Notes: generated by a model from the sequence alone, not told the origin. A stretch of DNA of 64,000 nucleotides from Pseudomonas fluorescens (GCF_902497785.1 NZ_CABVHK010000012.1:62001-126000), one strand, 5' to 3'; shown: positions 7,348 through 16,209, counted from the first letter of the stretch. Made by a program: numbers and translations.

Positions 7348-10300
7348 ATGTCGCTGTCCAGCGGGCTGATCGCCGCCGTCGCCCTGGCCTATATGGCCAT
7401 CATGTTCGCCATCGCCTTCTACGGTGACCGTCGCAGTGCGCCGTTGCCGCCACGGGTGCGCGCCTGGGTGTACAGCTTGTCGCTGGCCGTCTACTGCACT
7501 AGCTGGACGTTCTTCGGTGCCGTCGGCCAGGCCGCCGAACAACTCTGGTCGTTCCTGCCCATCTACCTCGGGCCGATCCTGCTGCTGGTCTGCGCGCCCT
7601 GGGTGCTGCAGAAAATGGTGATGATCAGCAAGCAGGAGAACATCACCTCGATTGCCGACTTCATCGCCGCCCGTTATGGCAAATCCCAGTCATTGGCAAT
7701 TGTCGTGGCGCTGATCTGCCTGGTTGGCGTACTGCCCTACATTGCATTGCAGCTTAAAGGCATTGTGCTCGGGGTGAACCTGCTGATCGGCGCCGGTGCC
7801 GACGCCATGGGCACCCGCGCCCAGGACACGGCGTTGATCGTGTCGCTGGTGCTGGCGCTGTTTACCATTGTGTTCGGTACCCGCAACCTCGACGCCACGG
7901 AACACCACCGCGGCATGGTGCTGGCGATTGCGTTCGAATCGCTGGTCAAGCTGTTCGCCTTTCTCGCGGTCGGCGCCTTCGTGACCTACGGGCTGTATGA
8001 CGGTTTCGAAGACTTGTTCGATCAGGCGATGCTCGCCCCGCGCCTCGAAGAATACTGGAAGGAAACCATCAACTGGCCGTCGATGGTGGTGCAGACCGGT
8101 GTGGCGATGATGGCGATCATCTGCCTGCCCCGGCAGTTTCACGTGACCGTGGTGGAGAACATCGATCCGCAGGACCTGCGCCTGGCCAAGTGGGTGTTCC
8201 CGGCCTACCTGGCATTGGCGGCGCTGTTTGTAGTCCCTATCGCGCTGGCCGGTCAGATGTTGCTGCCCAGTTCGGTGCTGCCAGACTCGTTTGTAATCAG
8301 CCTGCCGCTGGCGCAAGCCCACCCCGCGCTGGCGATGCTGGCATTTATCGGCGGCGCTTCGGCAGCGACCGGCATGGTGATTGTCGCCAGCGTGGCGCTG
8401 TCGACCATGGTCTCCAATGACATGCTGTTGCCGTGGTTGCTGCGCCGCAACAACGCCGAGCGGCCTTTCGAAGTGTTCCGCCAGTGGATGCTCTCGGTGC
8501 GGCGCGTCAGTATTGTGGTGATTTTGCTGCTGGCCTATGTCAGCTATCGCCTGCTGGGCTCCACCGCAAGCCTGGCGACCATCGGCCAGATCGCCTTTGC
8601 CGCCGTGACCCAACTGGCGCCGGCCATGCTCGGCGCGCTGTACTGGAAACAGGCCAACCGCCGCGGTGTCTTCGCCGGCCTCGCCGCCGGCACATTCCTC
8701 TGGTTTTACACGCTGGTTCTTCCGATCGCCGCCCACAGTCTCGGCTTGTCGTTGAGCAGTTTCCCGGGGCTGGCCTGGTTGCACAGCAACCCGCTCAACC
8801 TGCCGATTACTCCGCTGACACAAGGCGTGGTGCTATCGCTGGCCGGCAACTTCACCTTGTTTGCCTGGGTGTCGGTGCTGTCGCGCACACGGGTTTCGGA
8901 ACACTGGCAGGCCGGCCGTTTCATCGGCCAGGAGATCAGTGCCCGGCCCAGTGGCCGCTCGATGCTGTCGGTGCAGATCGACGATCTGCTGCAACTGGCC
9001 GCACGGTTTGTCGGTGAAGAACGCGCCCGTCAGAGCTTTATCCGTTTTGCCTATCGCCAGGGCAAAGGCTTCAACCCGAGCCAGAACGCCGACGGTGAGT
9101 GGATCGCCCACACCGAACGCTTGCTCGCCGGTGTACTGGGCGCTTCTTCGACACGCGCGGTGGTAAAAGCCGCCATCGAAGGACGGGAAATGCAACTCGA
9201 GGATGTCGTCCGAATCGCCGACGAAGCTTCGGAGGTGCTGCAGTTCAACCGCGCATTGCTGCAAGGCGCAATTGAGAACATCACCCAAGGCATCAGCGTG
9301 GTCGATCAGTCGCTGCGACTGGTGGCGTGGAACCGGCGCTACCTGGAGTTGTTCAACTACCCGGACGGATTGATCAGCGTTGGCCGGCCGATTGCCGACA
9401 TCATTCGCCACAACGCCGAGCGGGGCCTGTGCGGTCCCGGCGAAGCCGAAGTGCACGTTGCCCGCCGCTTGCACTGGATGCGTCAGGGCCGCGCCCACAC
9501 CTCTGAACGACTGTTCCCCAACGGCCGGGTGATAGAGCTGATCGGCAACCCGATGCCGGGCGGCGGTTTCGTCATGAGTTTCACCGACATCACCGCGTTC
9601 CGCGAGGCCGAACAGGCGCTGACCGAGGCCAACGAGGGCCTGGAGCGTCGGGTCACCGAGCGCACCCACGAGCTGTCACAACTCAACCTCGCCCTGACCG
9701 CTGCCAAGGGCACGGCCGAGACCGCCAACCAGTCGAAAACCCGTTTCCTCGCGGCGGTCAGCCATGACCTGATGCAACCGCTCAACGCCGCCCGGCTGTT
9801 TTCCGCGGCCCTGTCGCACCAGGAAGACGGCTTGCCCGGCGAGGCGCAAAAACTGGTGCACCACCTGGACTCGTCACTGCGCTCGGCCGAGGACCTGATC
9901 AGCGACCTGCTGGACATTTCCCGACTGGAAAACGGCAAGATCAATCCGGACCCGAAGCCTTTCGTGCTCAATGAATTGTTCGACATTCTCGGCGCCGAAT
10001 TCAAGGCACTGGCGCGGGATCAGGGACTCAAGTTCAGGGTTCGGGGCAGCACATTGCGGGTCGACAGCGACATCAAACTGTTGCGGCGGATTTTGCAGAA
10101 CTTCCTGACCAATGCCTTTCGCTATGCCAAGGGGCCAGTGCTGTTGGGCGTTCGCCGACACCAGGGCGAATTGTGCCTGGAGGTGTGGGACCGTGGCCCG
10201 GGGATTGCGGAAGACAAACAGAAAGTGATTTTCGAAGAGTTCAAACGCCTCGACAGCCATCAGACCCGTGCCGAAAAAGGCCTTGGCCTGGGTCTGGCGA

Positions 10301-10818
10301 TCGCGGACGGCTTGTGTCGCGTGCTCGGTCATAGCTTGCAAGTGCGTTCGTGGCCGGGCCGCGGCAGCGTCTTCAGCGTCATTGTACCGCTGGCGCAGAC
10401 GCCAATCGCCGCGCCAGCCAAGGTTGCCCAGCTCAACGGCCAACTCCCGAGCGGCGCGCAGGTGCTGTGCATCGACAACGAAGACAGCATTCTGATCGGC
10501 ATGAACAGCTTGCTGACCCGCTGGGGTTGCCAGGTCTTTACTGCGCGCAATCGCGACGAATGCGCGGCGTTGCTGAACGATGGCATGCGTCCGCAACTGG
10601 CGCTGGTGGATTACCACCTGGACGATGGCGAGACCGGGACCGAGTTGATGGCTTGGCTGCGCACCCGTCTGGCCGAGCCCGTGCCCGGCGTGGTGATCAG
10701 CGCCGACGGCCATCCGGAGACCGTGGCACGAGTGCACGCGGCGGGGCTGGATTATCTGGCCAAACCAGTGAAACCGGCGGCGTTGCGGGCGTTGTTGAGT
10801 CGGTATTTGCCGTTGTAG
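7348..10818 (+). CDS. mxtR: MxtR/CrbS, SLC5-domain hybrid sensor histidine kinase
   Basis: Protein of 1156 aa. Residues 1 to about 500 are a multi-helix sodium/solute symporter (SLC5) domain; next come a STAC-like linker (about 540-620), a PAS region (about 640-760), a short coiled coil, a histidine kinase with SHDLMQPL (H806), N box and GLGLGLAIA G box, and a receiver domain with D1088 and KP near the end. This matches MxtR of P. aeruginosa (PA3271) and CrbS of Vibrio and P. putida, which with the regulator ErdR/CrbR control acetate uptake and activation. ATG 7348 has TCTGGAG upstream. The partner regulator is not in the window, but actP-yjcH, an expected target, is at 60.8-62.7 kb. Confidence 0.92.
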   Translation: MSLSSGLIAAVALAYMAIMFAIAFYGDRRSAPLPPRVRAWVYSLSLAVYCTSWTFFGAVGQAAEQLWSFLPIYLGPILLLVCAPWVLQKMVMISKQENITSIADFIAARYGKSQSLAIVVALICLVGVLPYIALQLKGIVLGVNLLIGAGADAMGTRAQDTALIVSLVLALFTIVFGTRNLDATEHHRGMVLAIAFESLVKLFAFLAVGAFVTYGLYDGFEDLFDQAMLAPRLEEYWKETINWPSMVVQTGVAMMAIICLPRQFHVTVVENIDPQDLRLAKWVFPAYLALAALFVVPIALAGQMLLPSSVLPDSFVISLPLAQAHPALAMLAFIGGASAATGMVIVASVALSTMVSNDMLLPWLLRRNNAERPFEVFRQWMLSVRRVSIVVILLLAYVSYRLLGSTASLATIGQIAFAAVTQLAPAMLGALYWKQANRRGVFAGLAAGTFLWFYTLVLPIAAHSLGLSLSSFPGLAWLHSNPLNLPITPLTQGVVLSLAGNFTLFAWVSVLSRTRVSEHWQAGRFIGQEISARPSGRSMLSVQIDDLLQLAARFVGEERARQSFIRFAYRQGKGFNPSQNADGEWIAHTERLLAGVLGASSTRAVVKAAIEGREMQLEDVVRIADEASEVLQFNRALLQGAIENITQGISVVDQSLRLVAWNRRYLELFNYPDGLISVGRPIADIIRHNAERGLCGPGEAEVHVARRLHWMRQGRAHTSERLFPNGRVIELIGNPMPGGGFVMSFTDITAFREAEQALTEANEGLERRVTERTHELSQLNLALTAAKGTAETANQSKTRFLAAVSHDLMQPLNAARLFSAALSHQEDGLPGEAQKLVHHLDSSLRSAEDLISDLLDISRLENGKINPDPKPFVLNELFDILGAEFKALARDQGLKFRVRGSTLRVDSDIKLLRRILQNFLTNAFRYAKGPVLLGVRRHQGELCLEVWDRGPGIAEDKQKVIFEEFKRLDSHQTRAEKGLGLGLAIADGLCRVLGHSLQVRSWPGRGSVFSVIVPLAQTPIAAPAKVAQLNGQLPSGAQVLCIDNEDSILIGMNSLLTRWGCQVFTARNRDECAALLNDGMRPQLALVDYHLDDGETGTELMAWLRTRLAEPVPGVVISADGHPETVARVHAAGLDYLAKPVKPAALRALLSRYLPL

Positions 10819-10823
10819 TTTGT

Positions 10824-10899
10824 AAAAGATCGCAGCCTGCGGCAGCTCCTACAGAGAAACGCCAGCCCATGTAGGAGCTGCCGCAGGCTGCGATCTTTT
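10824..10899. repeat. Palindromic repeat AAAAGATCGCAGCCTGCGGC, copy 1
   Basis: Arms of about 30 bases, almost perfectly complementary, between convergent mxtR and rmuC, 5 bases from each stop codon. On either strand the hairpin ends in a T run (CTTTT), so it may act as a two-way terminator. The second copy is at 47229-47311. Confidence 0.9.
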
Positions 10900-10903
10900 G
10901 ATC

Positions 10904-12397
10904 TTATTCCGGCAATTCCGCCAACCCATCGACATCGGTCATCGCGCGCTCGAGCAAATCCGCGGGCAGACTCTTGCTCGCCCGCGCGCCGAGCAATTTA
11001 AGCTGCTCACTGCGACTGACCAGGTTGCCGCGCCCTTCTGTGAGCTTGTTCCGCGCCGAGCTGTAGGCTTTGTCGAGTTGCTGCAAGCGATTGCCGACTT
11101 CATCCAGATCCTGAATGAACAGCACGAACTTGTCGTACAGCCACCCCGCTCGCTCGGCAATTTCCCGGGCGTTCTGGCTCTGGCGCTCCTGCTTCCACAG
11201 GCTGTCGATGACACGCAGTGTGGCCAGCAATGTGGTCGGGCTGACAATCACGATGTTGCGGTCGAAGGCTTCCTGAAACAGGCTCGGTTCTGCCTGCAAT
11301 GCCGCGGAAAATGCCGCTTCGATGGGGACGAACAACAAGACGAAATCCAGGCTGTGCAAGCCGTCGAGCCGTTTGTAATCCTTGCCGGCCAGGCCTTTGA
11401 CGTGAGTGCGCAGCGACAGTACGTGCTGCTTGATGGCGATCTGGCCGATGGCATCGTCCTCGGCCGCCACGTACTGTTGATAGGCCGTCAGGCTGACTTT
11501 GGAGTCGACCACCACCTGCTTGTCCCCCGGCAGGTAAATGATCACGTCGGGCTGGAACCGCTCGCCGTCCGGGCCTTTGAGATTGACCTGGGTCTGGTAC
11601 TCGCGACCCTTCTCCAGGCCCGCATGTTCAAGCACTCGCTCAAGAATCAACTCACCCCAGTTGCCCTGGGTTTTCTGCCCTTTCAAGGCGCGGGTCAGAT
11701 TGGTGGCTTCGTCGCTCAAGCGCAGGTTCAGCTGTTGCAGGCGCTCCAGCTCTTTGGCCAGCGAAAAACGCTCACGGGCCTCGGCCTGATAACTTTCCTC
11801 CACGCGTTTTTCAAAGGACTGGATGCGTTCCTTCAGCGGATCGAGCAACTGCCCCAGTCGCTGTTGACTGGTTTCGGCAAAACGCTGCTCGCGTTCGTCG
11901 AAGATCTTACCCGCCAGCTCGGCGAACTGGGCACGCAGCTCGTCTCGCGAACCTTGCAGGTCGTTGAGGCGCTGCTGATGGCTTTCCTGTTGTTCGCGCA
12001 GCTCTGCATTCAAGGAGGCGGCTTGCGCGTCCAGACGCCGCAACTCAGCTTCTTTGCCGGCGCGCTCGAGGTTCCAGGCGTGAGAGGCGTCGCGCGCATC
12101 GTCCCGCTCGATCTGCAGCAATTCGACTTCGCGGCGCAGGGCGGCCAGGTCGGCTTGTTTCGCGGCGTTGGCCTGCCCCAGATCGGCTATTTCGTCGCGG
12201 CAGGTTTCAAGTTGGGCGTTCATCCCGTCCTGCGCGAGATGGGCCATGGCCAGACGCTCCTCCAGCAGGGCAACGTCCGACTGCGTGGTGCTTACCCGGC
12301 GCTGAAGTTGCCAGGCCAATACCAGCAGCGGCAGTGCAGCCCCCGCCAGACCGAGCAATATGCTGGTCAAGTCCATAGCCATCGCCATTTCTGCCAT
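10904..12397 (-). CDS. rmuC: RmuC, DNA recombination protein
   Basis: Protein of 497 aa. An N-terminal membrane segment (about 10-28) is followed by a long coiled coil (about 30-230) and the RmuC nuclease-like domain (about 240-470) with conserved QGNWGELILE and VVDSKVSL. E. coli RmuC limits inversions at short inverted repeats. The first residues contain four in-frame ATGs (12397, 12388, 12382, 12376); no ribosome site decides among them, so the start may be up to seven residues late. Confidence 0.93.
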   Translation of the reverse strand: MAEMAMAMDLTSILLGLAGAALPLLVLAWQLQRRVSTTQSDVALLEERLAMAHLAQDGMNAQLETCRDEIADLGQANAAKQADLAALRREVELLQIERDDARDASHAWNLERAGKEAELRRLDAQAASLNAELREQQESHQQRLNDLQGSRDELRAQFAELAGKIFDEREQRFAETSQQRLGQLLDPLKERIQSFEKRVEESYQAEARERFSLAKELERLQQLNLRLSDEATNLTRALKGQKTQGNWGELILERVLEHAGLEKGREYQTQVNLKGPDGERFQPDVIIYLPGDKQVVVDSKVSLTAYQQYVAAEDDAIGQIAIKQHVLSLRTHVKGLAGKDYKRLDGLHSLDFVLLFVPIEAAFSAALQAEPSLFQEAFDRNIVIVSPTTLLATLRVIDSLWKQERQSQNAREIAERAGWLYDKFVLFIQDLDEVGNRLQQLDKAYSSARNKLTEGRGNLVSRSEQLKLLGARASKSLPADLLERAMTDVDGLAELPE

Positions 12398-12442
12398 CCG
12401 ATAAAACTAGAAGGTTAACCAAGGCGCCAGGTCTTGGACAGC

Positions 12443-12766
12443 TCAGTCTTCGATCAGGCCGAGTTCCTGCTGGGCGCGACGATCCCCGGCACGCGCGGCC
12501 TGACGCAACAGGTCCTGGCCGATACGGCGATCCCGGGCATTGCCGCACTCGCGGCACATCAACTGGCCGAGACGGCTTTGCGCAGCAACCACACCTTCAC
12601 GGGCCGGTTGCTTGAGCAATCGTCCGGCAAAGTGTTTGACGTTGGTGTTTTCACCCAGGCGCGGGCTGTCCAGCAGCCACTCGGCCACACGCATCGAGAA
12701 GCGTTTGGGCGGGGTAACACGGGGAGGTGTCGAGGTAACGGAATCTGATACTGAGCGAAACTTCAT
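12443..12766 (-). CDS. Small Sel1/TPR-like repeat protein
   Basis: Protein of 107 aa. The N-terminal 40 residues are low-complexity Ser/Thr/Pro and basic; the C-terminal half has two helical units, AREGVVAAQSRLGQLM and AARAGDRRAQQELGLI, with Sel1-repeat spacing of Gly and Ala. Two cysteines (CREC) lie between the repeats. I chose ATG 12766; the frame stays open to 12925, but that part reads as intergenic. It lies 45 bases upstream of the rmuC start on the same strand and may be co-transcribed. Function unknown. Confidence 0.6.
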   Translation of the reverse strand: MKFRSVSDSVTSTPPRVTPPKRFSMRVAEWLLDSPRLGENTNVKHFAGRLLKQPAREGVVAAQSRLGQLMCRECGNARDRRIGQDLLRQAARAGDRRAQQELGLIED

Positions 12767-12870
12767 AAAGCACTGCGGGACAGATCGGAAGGCGCGCCAC
12801 TCTACTCTTTTTTTCTTACAGGTAAAGCCTAAAAAACCCGGCACGCCCGTCCTAGAGCAAGCGCTCGGGA

Positions 12871-12905
12871 CAATCCACAGAAGCTGTGGATAACTCAGTG
12901 GACAA
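12871..12905. promoter_or_regulatory. Cluster of three DnaA-box-like sites
   Basis: On the minus strand TTATCCACA at 12885-12893 is a perfect DnaA box. TTGTCCACT at 12897-12905 (minus) and CAATCCACA at 12871-12879 (plus) each match 7 of 9 bases. The first two face each other as the inverted repeat ATCCACAG/CTGTGGAT. A fourth site, TTATCCCCA, 8 of 9, is at 13138-13146 (minus). Confidence 0.45.
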
Positions 12906-13647
12906 CCGCCCTTGAACTCTCGCAAAGCCCTGTGGAATGGGGCCCGCAGTCAAACTGACGATTTTTTCACCAGTAAAAAAAAGCGATGTTTTTCATTGAC
13001 TTAAATTTTGGTTACAGGCACCCACTGCGCTTCAAGGGTAGATGACAGTTGGGTGACAACCTGCGCAACTAATGTGCACAAGTACCTTCGAGGCAGTTAT
13101 ATCGGTGCGCTTTTTCGGCGCATTTTGTTACCCGATCTGGGGATAAACCCTGGCAAACCCGTCAATCACGCTTGTCCAGACCGATGAACGTGTATGACCG
13201 GCCATCGGATAGTGCTCTGTTGCCGGGCACAAATTAGCCGTGCAGTCGCCTGAAAAAGTCTGCACAGCGGCGTCGGGATAATCTTTTTGTGCGATACCCT
13301 TCCCTTAGTCAACTCAATCCGTTAGTATCCGCGGCGTTAGTACCAAGCTGAAAGTCAATTCTGGTCGAACAAATCCTCCCGGTCAGCCTTCCCAAAGGAA
13401 GCTTCTACCGAACAAGCGGGATCGACCACCTCGATGGTTTCCAGGTAAACCTTGCGTCAACACAGCCTTTGAATCGAAAGCAAAGGGTGTTGCGAAGCTC
13501 ACTTACTCTGACCGAACCAGCCTGCAAATTGATCAGGATCTTCACCCCGGGCCCAGAACCTTTGCCCTTGATGTGTTGCCTGCCCTCCTAAGTACCTACC
13601 TGCCAGCCCAAGCGCGCCATTTATCAGCGCTTCAAACTGGCTGCTTT

Positions 13648-13697
13648 GTTCCAGTCGGGTTCTTCGTTCGACCAACGGTGGTCGACGTCACTGGAAC
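13648..13697 (+). promoter_or_regulatory. Nested stem-loop in the leader of the 74-aa gene
   Basis: Outer perfect arms GTTCCAGT (13648-13655) and ACTGGAAC (13690-13697) enclose inner arms TCGACC (13668-13673) and GGTCGA (13680-13685). It ends about 50 bases before the start codon at 13749. Confidence 0.5.
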
Positions 13698-13748
13698 GTT
13701 TTAATTTTGCACGGCTCTTATCCGTGTCGCTTGTAGGAACACCCAATA

Positions 13749-13973
13749 ATGACTACTCAAATCCACACCCAGGATGCCATCCGCACCCTGACCAACGCTT
13801 TTGCACCAATGAACTGCCTGATCATGGCCGCTCGCAAAGGCTGCTTCAGCTTCACCCTGGTCAACGAACACGGCATCGCACGTCACAGCGAACGCCTGTA
13901 CCCCGATCAATACTCCAGCGCCGAGCCGCTGCAGGCCGTGATCGAGCGTACCCGTCAGGCACTGGTTGCCTGA
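13749..13973 (+). CDS. Small conserved-looking protein, 74 aa, function unknown
   Basis: I do not recognise this protein with certainty. The sequence suggests helix-strand-strand-strand-helix: AIRTLTNAFAP as helix, then strands with two cysteines (C23 and C32), and a C-terminal helix ending RTRQALVA. That layout recalls the small Pseudomonas DUF1652/DUF3509 proteins, but I cannot confirm membership. It has a ribosome site (GTAGGAA) about ten bases before the ATG and its own terminator at 13998-14026, so it is a genuine single-gene unit behind an unusually long leader. Confidence 0.75.
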   Translation: MTTQIHTQDAIRTLTNAFAPMNCLIMAARKGCFSFTLVNEHGIARHSERLYPDQYSSAEPLQAVIERTRQALVA

Positions 13974-13997
13974 TACGCCAGAAAGGCTGCAACCCCG

Positions 13998-14026
13998 AAA
14001 GCCTCGCTTGAAACGCGGGGCTTTTT
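13998..14026 (+). terminator. Rho-independent terminator after the 74-aa gene
   Basis: Stem AGCCTCGC/GCGGGGCT followed by TTTTTATT, 25 bases after the stop codon. Confidence 0.85.
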
Positions 14027-14248
14027 ATTGCCCCATATTTCCCTTTTCGCCATTCGCGCCTAAGCACTAACCGATATAACGGTTATAACTGCACGCCGGA
14101 AATATTTTAAAAACAGTCCTTTACAGCGCGAATATGACACTACACTTCAACTCAAGCGGCTTGATCCGCTTCCGGCGAGCCTGAGTCGATTCACCGCTGC
14201 CAACGCTCCCTTTCAGGCTCGCCGACCACTTCACGCTCCGAGGGTGTT

Positions 14249-14731
14249 ATGGGTATCGCTGCCAGCGAACTGTGCCGCTATGTGATCCGTCCGACATTGA
14301 TTTATCTGGGGCGCCATAGCGCAACCGCCGAATCCCTGCTGCTGGGCATCGCCGCCAGTCAGTCAGCCCTTGGTTCCGCCCTGCATGACCGCCGTGGCCA
14401 CGGCTTGTACCGAATTGCCGAACCTCGCCATCAGGCACTCTGGGACGACTACCTCGCACTTGATCCCGAACGCGCCAGCCTGGTCCGCGGCCTGGCCAGC
14501 CAGCATGCATTTCTCAGTGGCCCGCACCTCGAATTGACCGTCAACTTGCGCTACGCCACCGCTATCGCCTGGCTGTTGATCGAAGAACAGAATACTCCGC
14601 TCCCCGAAGCAGACGACCTGCTGGGCATGGCCCGAATCTGGCGCCAGACCTTCCAGCCCCAAGGCCGCCTCAGAGACTTCACCTTCGCCTGGCAAACCTG
14701 TGTATCACCGCTGAATCAGGTCGCCTGCTGA
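14249..14731 (+). CDS. Lysozyme-fold-like protein related to phage proteins, probably without the catalytic Glu
   Basis: Protein of 160 aa. Residues about 25-60 read ESLLLGIAASQSALG...HGLYRIAEPRHQALWDDYL. As recalled, this follows the layout of a common phage family, ESLLLGTAAQESxLG...GGGPAxGxxQMEPxTxxDxW, including the later YATAIAWLLIEE and ARIWRQTF segments. The glutamate of the QES motif is replaced (SQS), and the GGGPA loop is shortened, so lytic activity seems unlikely. It has no signal peptide. The start follows GAGGGTG. It is flanked by core genes, not by other phage genes. The family link is inferred from pattern memory. Confidence 0.55.
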   Translation: MGIAASELCRYVIRPTLIYLGRHSATAESLLLGIAASQSALGSALHDRRGHGLYRIAEPRHQALWDDYLALDPERASLVRGLASQHAFLSGPHLELTVNLRYATAIAWLLIEEQNTPLPEADDLLGMARIWRQTFQPQGRLRDFTFAWQTCVSPLNQVAC

Positions 14732-14877
14732 TCCCTCCTCGCTTGAAGATCGCTCAACACGCTGCGAATCCGGTCTGATTGTCCTACAAAACCGCTCTAA
14801 CTCAACACATACAGCCTATGGCGCTGGGACGAAAATGTTGGTAATTTTCGCCCCGGTGATCACCAGGAGTTCTAATA

Positions 14878-16131
14878 ATGAAAAAAGTAATGCTCAAAAC
14901 CACCCTTAGCCTTACCGTTGCCTTGGCATCCACCCAGATCTTTGCGAGTGGCTTTGCCATCAACGAACAAAGCATCAGCGGGATGGGGACAGGTTTTGCC
15001 GGGCGATCTTCATCTGCCGACGACGCAAGCACAATTTTTGGCAACCCTGCCGGCATGGCTCGCATCAAGCGCGAACAAGTCACCGGCGGTGCTGCATTTC
15101 TCGACGCACACACCGACATCAGCGACGCGCGCTCCACCCCAAGACCCGGCAGCAATGATGGCGACATGGTTCCCTTCATCGCCGTGCCTATGGGCTACTA
15201 CGTCAAGCCAATCGACGACCAATGGGCCTTCGGTATCGGCGTTTACGCACCGTTCGGCCTGGTGACCGACTACGAGAACAATTTTGCCGGCCGTTATTTC
15301 GGCAGCAAAAGCGAAGTTAAAATCGTCACTATTCAGCCAACCGTCAGCTACGCGTTCAACGACAAGGTGTCGATCGGTTTCGGCCCGACCATCAACCGCA
15401 TTGATGGCAAGCTGGAATCGGCCCTGTCGCTGGACCCGCGCTTTGATGATGGTCAGGTCAAGATCAAGGGTGACGACACTGCGCTGGGCTACAACTTCGG
15501 CATCCTGGTTCAAGCCACCGACAGCACCCGCGTCGGCCTGACCTACCACTCGAAAGTGAAGTACAAGCTCGAGGGTGACACCAAGATCAACTACGCCGTG
15601 CTCGGCCCTAGCCAGAAGTACGACGCGTCGCTGGACATCACCACGCCTGAGTCGGTCGACTTCTCGGTGACTCATCAGCTGGACGACCAATGGACTCTCT
15701 ACGCAGGCAGCACCTGGACTCGCTGGAGCCGCCTGAAAGAAATCAGTGTTGAGAACAGCGGCGTTCCGGCTCGTCTGGCCGGCAGCTTTGGCACCATCGG
15801 CGAACCACAGAACTGGCATGACACCTGGGCTCACGCCATCGGTGCTGCCTACCAGGTGAACAAGCAATGGGTCCTGCGTACCGGTTTCTCGGTTGATCAG
15901 GCACCGACCAACAACGAAAACCGTTCCCCACGCATCCCGACGGGCGATCGCAAAATTTTCAGCCTGGGCGCCGGCTGGAGCCCGACCGACGATCTGACCA
16001 TCGACGTAGCGTATTCGTACCTGGTCGAAGAGTCGGTCAAGGTCAACGACAACAACGGCCGCCAGAGCTACAGCGCCAAGTATGAAAACTCGGCAAACGG
16101 TCTCGGCATCGGTGCAACCTACCGCTTCTGA
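14878..16131 (+). CDS. FadL/OmpP1/TodX-family outer membrane protein
   Basis: Outer membrane beta-barrel of 417 aa. A signal peptide of about 24 residues ends at IFAS, followed by the family N-terminus GFAINEQSISGMGTGFAG, whose hatch region plugs the pore, and NPAGMARI. The C-terminus ends GATYRF, with the terminal Phe typical of barrel proteins. Family members move long-chain fatty acids or hydrophobic compounds across the outer membrane. Its neighbours match P. aeruginosa PA1285-PA1288, where PA1288 is this gene. GGAG lies eight bases before the ATG. Confidence 0.92.
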   Translation: MKKVMLKTTLSLTVALASTQIFASGFAINEQSISGMGTGFAGRSSSADDASTIFGNPAGMARIKREQVTGGAAFLDAHTDISDARSTPRPGSNDGDMVPFIAVPMGYYVKPIDDQWAFGIGVYAPFGLVTDYENNFAGRYFGSKSEVKIVTIQPTVSYAFNDKVSIGFGPTINRIDGKLESALSLDPRFDDGQVKIKGDDTALGYNFGILVQATDSTRVGLTYHSKVKYKLEGDTKINYAVLGPSQKYDASLDITTPESVDFSVTHQLDDQWTLYAGSTWTRWSRLKEISVENSGVPARLAGSFGTIGEPQNWHDTWAHAIGAAYQVNKQWVLRTGFSVDQAPTNNENRSPRIPTGDRKIFSLGAGWSPTDDLTIDVAYSYLVEESVKVNDNNGRQSYSAKYENSANGLGIGATYRF

Positions 16132-16168
16132 TGACTGGCGACGAGGCTGAATGGCTCGCCGCTTGAAC

Positions 16169-16209
16169 CAAAAAAAGCCCCGCGCTCTTATACAGAGGCG
16201 GGGCTTTTT
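16169..16209 (+). terminator. Terminator after the FadL-type gene
   Basis: AAAAAAGCCCCGC...GCGGGGCTTTTT hairpin with flanking A and T runs, able to stop transcription in both directions. Confidence 0.92.

Larger units (their letters stand above)
12767..13748. other. 982-bp region without genes: DnaA-box-like cluster and long structured leader
   Basis: No open frame of 60 codons or more falls between 12926 and 13645 on either strand. The left part (12870-12905) has three DnaA-box-like 9-mers, with a fourth at 13138. A hairpin GTGCGC/GCGCAT with T runs lies near 13107-13126. The right part (about 13260-13748) reads as a long 5' leader: a GATAAT -10-like word near 13277, the hairpins CCTTTG/CAAAGG (about 13465-13484) and GCCTTCC/GGAAGC (about 13388-13403), and a nested stem-loop at 13648-13697 just before the 74-aa gene. 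Confidence 0.55.

Noticed and set aside
13321..13342. Direct repeat GTTAGTA spaced 15 bases
   Set aside because: Only two copies of seven bases; could be chance, and no regulator pattern is known to me.
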